A model generated the notes under the pieces. The model saw only the letters and a list, made by a program, of their open reading frames with translations. It had not been told where the DNA came from and made no database searches. A DNA stretch of 64,000 nucleotides from Tetracentron sinense (Eukaryota; Streptophyta; Magnoliopsida; Trochodendrales; Trochodendraceae): positions 30,134,965-30,198,964 of the forward strand of contig CM026557.1 in the NCBI GenBank assembly GCA_015143295.1, in the 5' to 3' direction. Position numbers and translations under genes: made by a program. Shown piece by piece: positions 60,312 to 64,000 of the stretch (position 1 is its first letter; each line of letters begins with the position of its first letter).

Positions 60312-60314
60312 CAA

Positions 60315-61689
60315 GTTGGTTCCTTACAAACTTATTAATTATTAGAGATTATTAATTTATAGAATATTAATTATAAGAGGGCCTACTTGTATATTGAACC
60401 AATAAATAAATAAAAAAACTTTGGTTATGTTTAAATAAACAAAACAGATAGCTTAAATAATAATGTAAGCTGTAAACTTAAAAGCACTTTTTATTGGTTT
60501 TCTCACATAAACTTCTAATTGAGGGCTTAACCCCACCGCTACAACAGCGCCCTCTGCAGGCTATGTTTGATTCGCAGCTCGTATAGAGTGTTCTCCACTC
60601 TTTTTCATGCTGCCCGACCTTAGCCGGCTGTAGAATTACTGTAGCAACACTTTCCAGTTTTGTAATCAATGGAACTTCCACAAATTAACTAAAATAATGT
60701 AATTTGTCGACTCAAATTGCATAAATAGTTGAGCAACTGAAATGAAGTTCTTATTCATAATCGAACGATTTTTAATTATGCCAAATTGCATCTAGCTTCA
60801 ACTACTTCAAATTGACTAAACTAGAAAAAATGCACTGATTTGAACCACACCAAACCAAACTTTCAGATACTAAGATCCCACTTTCTGGTGTGAAACTAAA
60901 CTGTACCGAAACCAACTAAACTCAAGAGTCAAGATTGAAATAAACTGATTTGGGCTACGATACAGTGATCCAAGAATAAACAGATCTGGACTAATCTGAA
61001 CCAAATGAAACTGAGCTGAATTGCATGGGACTAATTGACTGAACTAAACATATTCCACTGATTTGAACCAAACTGAACTTTTAAGAACTACCCGATGACT
61101 TTCAGATGGGAGACTGAACTATACTGAAACGAACCAAACTTGAATGAACAGAACCCCAAAAGTTTAAACTGAACTTAAGCTCTAGTAGACTGAAGTAATA
61201 TGTAGTGATGGCGAAAATAAATATATATATATACACACACACAATGAAGATATACAGTTGATCCCTGTACTCTAAAGCAACAACTGACTAGGATCCCTAA
61301 TTACAGACAAACACCATTACCAGTGTTTTGGGGTTGCAAGAACTATAGGCCTTGGATTGTCTCTGGCGAAGCCAGAAAGGGCTTATCTCGGGGTTCCATA
61401 GAATAGGGTTCCATGACAACAATGTTTATGAACTTGTATAAAAATGAAATGACAGTAGAATGACTAAGAGTTGTTGCTGACACATTTCAATCATATGACC
61501 TACAGAGTAACAAAAAAGTAACCCCAAAATAAGCGAGCTTCAGTGCATGACAATTATCAGTTTGAAAACTTTGCTCTGACATGAACATGACAATTACGAG
61601 TTTGAAATATTTGCTCGGGCACGAAGATACTAGGTCATAGTAACAAAGTCGGGGATCGGAAATAATTTGGCAAGGGGGGGGGTCCATTT
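60315..61689. other. Gene-free region with AACTGAACCAAA-type word repeats
   Basis: No gene recognised. From about 60840 to 61190 the sequence is dominated by irregular variants of AACTGAACCAAACT, a low-complexity pattern without a fixed period. CATTT at 61685-61689 is the presumed target site of the copia element. Confidence 0.5.
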
Positions 61690-62237
61690 TGTTAGGAAAT
61701 CACGTTTCCTATAATGTTAGGATACTAAATTGGGCAACATATTATTTTATGTATTCAATTATATTAGCTATTTTATTTAGTGGGCTGAAATCAAGTGGTC
61801 TAATTTGGTAAGCCCATAGACTGCTAAAAATTGATATGGACTAATTGAGTAGATACCAATTTTGTTCTAATTAGGGGATTATGGGAATCCTAATTAAACA
61901 ATAAATAACCCCTTTAGGTTATGGTCCCCAATACACCAAAATTATAACACAGTTTCTCTTCTCCCCATCTGGAAGAGAGACGACGGTCCTATTGAGGAAC
62001 TAAGGTGATTTGGTTGAGGAAGATCACAAACCACCCAGCCGTTCGTGTTCATCCGTTCGTAGTCGATTGTCGTAGTATTTCCGCAACAGTAGGCGATCGC
62101 TCATAATGAATCCAGGTATGTCACCCGAACCCATAAATCCTTAATAATCTGACATGATATAGATCCTAGGATTTACTATTCTAGAATGTTTGCATCTAGA
62201 ATTTATTTGTGGCTTTCGGTATGATTTAATTCCATCA
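61690..62237 (+). repeat. Copia element 5' LTR
   Basis: 548 bp with ends TGTTAGGAAATC and TTCCATCA. A weak TATA-like ATAAATAA is at about 61901-61908. Inside the transcribed part an ATG at 62106 is followed by AATCCAG and a GTATGT donor-like site at 62116. Confidence 0.88.
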
Positions 62238-63662
62238 AGTGGTATCAGAGCCACCATCATTGTTAGATTATTAGGATTTGTGAATATTCTGTTCGTATGA
62301 TGTTTGGATTATTATTATTATTATTTTTGAATAGAATATTTATGTTTTTGTGTGAAATTCTGAAATTTTGGACTAGCTTTTTCGTAATGGGTGGTTTCCT
62401 CAAAAAAAAAAAATAAAAAAAAAAATTAATAATAATAATAAATGGGCACTTCATAGTCAAAGGACGGAGGCTCTCTCCTCATTGGGTTTCTATGATTTCT
62501 TCCCCTATTTATTTTGGGTATCTTCTACAGAGAAAGGATCACTTCACTGTGGCATACCATATTACTAACCACTAAATGGTGATCAAATTCGTAACAATAC
62601 AGGTGTCACATTGAATCAAACCCATTGCCCAACTCTTGTTGCCTACAACCATGACAGAATTTTAGTGACCAAACATGAAAAACAATGAAAGAATTCTGAA
62701 TCGTCCGATCAATTGAACTTATTTATTTGGATAATTTCTTTTGATGGGAGTGACCATTCAAATTTCGGGAATCGGATAAAATGGGTGTTAGACATCTGGT
62801 TGGACGGCAGTAAGTGAATATGATGGAGACAAGTAAGCACATTAATTCGGAGAATGGCTTATTAGGAGTGCCCATAAAAGAGGCTTTGGAAAGGATTAAT
62901 AAGACTTTCAACTAGAATTTGATTAAAGCTGTTTTGATTATGAGGATTTACTCGATCACTCCATTACACGCTCACCAATGAGGGAAGAAAGCAGACTTTT
63001 GTGACAAGAAGCCTTATAGTTACCTCTAAAATATAACACGCTCATCACTGTGGCATACCCAATATCTTTGTATACTTCCTCTTGAATCTCACCATAACTA
63101 CTACGGGCCAAACAGCCTTGATTAAATAAACATTTTCATAGATTTACCTCTAAAATATAGATGGATACTTCATTCGTCTCTTGCATTTTGGTTTATTTAT
63201 TTTTATTTTGGATCCAGTTAGTCTAGTATTTTCAATTAAATTGATTAAAGCAACATGTTGCCAAAGTAACCTCTGTTGTAAAGATTGATTTGATTGAAAA
63301 TACATAGATGTTTGTGCGGAGTTATTTATGCGAATTGTGCTCGGCCCAAAGGAAGACACAATTTGGCCAAATAACAACGTGCCTGCGATGATAAATGCGT
63401 GACAATTAAAAAAAAAAAAAAATCATGTGAATAACAGTCGATCCAAAGAAAGGCTGTTGTTTGACAAAACTAATTGTCAGTATTTGATCATTGCACTAAG
63501 AGTACCGCTTACAGTTAATTTCTCTGTCCAAAGACTAGGAATTAATGTTATTCTAGGTATCTTAAGATGGGTCCCCAATTTGGATTATTTGTTCATGTCT
63601 TGTTTTATTTTATGACATGCTTGTTAATATGAGTGTGCTTGTTTATTTTGCTCTCTATCCAG
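62116..63662 (+). other. Putative leader intron of the copia element
   Basis: Donor CAG|GTATGT lies within the LTR, 10 nt after the ATG at 62106. The acceptor is the pyrimidine-rich GTTTATTTTGCTCTCTATCC followed by AG at 63661-63662. Splicing would yield Met-Asn-Pro-Val-Ser-Val reading straight into Gag and would remove the primer site. The 1547-bp segment has no convincing open frame. No transcript evidence. Confidence 0.5.
62240..62252 (+). other. Copia element primer binding site (initiator Met tRNA)
   Basis: TGGTATCAGAGCC, two bases after the LTR, complementary to the 3' end of initiator methionine tRNA. Confidence 0.93.
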
Positions 63663-64000
63663 TTTCTGTTGCTACTGCTACGAATGTTTCTGCCCAAGTC
63701 AGCAACATCTCAATGCTGAGCGGGACGAACTTCAAAGTCTGGAAAGAAACCTTGGAGATTGTTCTCGGTTGTATGGATTTGGATCTTGCACTTCAGTCGG
63801 ATCAACCCACTGCTACTCCGGAAAACCCCAATGAAGTTAAAATTGAAAAGTGGGATCGATCTAACCAATGTGTTTGATGATCATGAAGCGCTCCATTCCG
63901 GAAGCGTTTCGGGGCTCTATTACTGAGAGCAAGAGTGCCAAGAAGTTCCTGGAAGAAATTCAGCAATATTTTGCCAAGAACGAAAAGTCGGAGGCGAGTA
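63663..64000 (+). pseudogene. Copia-type Gag N-terminal region, one frameshift
   Basis: Capsid precursor of a Ty1/copia element. It reads SVATATNVSAQVSNISMLSG, TNFKVWKETLEIVLGCMDLD and, after a lost base near 63867, LMIMKRSIPEAFRGS and KFLEEIQQYFAKNEKSEAS, the usual UBN2-type Gag order. The zinc knuckle and pol would lie beyond the window. In the unspliced RNA the nearest in-frame ATG is at 63632; the alternative start is the ATG at 62106 in the LTR, joined by splicing. The frameshift would truncate Gag at TGA 63875-63877. Confidence 0.82.

Larger units (their letters stand above)
61690..64000 (+). mobile_element. Ty1/copia retrotransposon, 5' part, runs off the window
   Basis: 5' LTR 61690-62237, primer site 62240-62252, a leader of about 1.4 kb without open frames, then a gag beginning near 63663. 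Pol and the 3' LTR lie beyond 64000. The LTR size (548 bp), the initiator-methionine primer site and the UBN2/copia-type Gag identify Ty1/copia. Confidence 0.9.

Noticed and set aside
63075..63616. Short frames between the copia primer site and gag, e.g. at 63150-63377 (minus) and 63427-63615 (plus).
   Set aside because: No domain, no conserved motif and AT-rich composition; better explained as leader or intron sequence.

Overview
This is nuclear DNA from a flowering plant. The evidence is wall-to-wall plant retrotransposon lineages (Athila, Tekay-like chromovirus, Ogre/Tat, Ty1/copia), L1-type LINEs with a terminal RNase H domain, tRNA-headed SINEs, a Helitron, Tourist-like and Mutator-like MITEs, and one intron-containing host gene of a plant-specific family. 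I cannot name the species. Nothing suggests a bacterial, organellar or viral replicon.

Layout. 1-3477: decayed Athila-type Ty3/gypsy element (+), cut at GATTC by a second LTR (element D, 3478-4423 and 14764-14988). Element D is split by a complete 10.3-kb Tekay-like chromovirus (element A, 4424-14763, target duplication GGCAT). At about 14988 the D LTR is joined to the 5' half of an Ogre/Tat-type element on the minus strand (element E, 14989-20340: LTR, primer site, extra upstream ORF). 20341-21691: short spacer with a 115-bp tandem duplication and a 574-bp Mutator-like MITE. 21692-42156: one minus-strand L1-type LINE, split by a second Tekay-like element (element B, 25725-38184) and a copia-like LTR (element G, about 38480-40664). 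Element B carries a minus-strand solo LTR (element F, 26408-29092) inside its own 5' LTR.

42777-50411: the only host gene, five exons on +, encoding a 505-residue membrane-anchored protein rich in His and Pro. Its 5.4-kb first intron holds a 5'-truncated LINE and a SINE. 51700-53190: eroded minus-strand gypsy fragment. 53522-53644: SINE. 54225-58301: 5'-truncated LINE (+) with an 11-bp target duplication. 58901-59279: small Helitron with a duplicated 3' end. 59717-60311: a Tourist-like MITE nested inside a relative. 61690-64000: 5' end of a Ty1/copia element that runs off the window.

The most interesting signals concern retrotransposon expression. Elements A and B, two diverged relatives, both have a GT-AG intron-like segment of 141-145 bp exactly between gag and protease. 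Removing it fuses Gag to Pol in frame; keeping it ends Gag about ten codons later. The copia element has an ATG and a CAG|GTATGT donor inside its LTR and a strong acceptor in front of gag, so splicing would create the Gag N-terminus and remove the primer binding site. Related chromovirus LTRs also carry different short-repeat arrays at equivalent places, including about 19 ACGT cores in element A.
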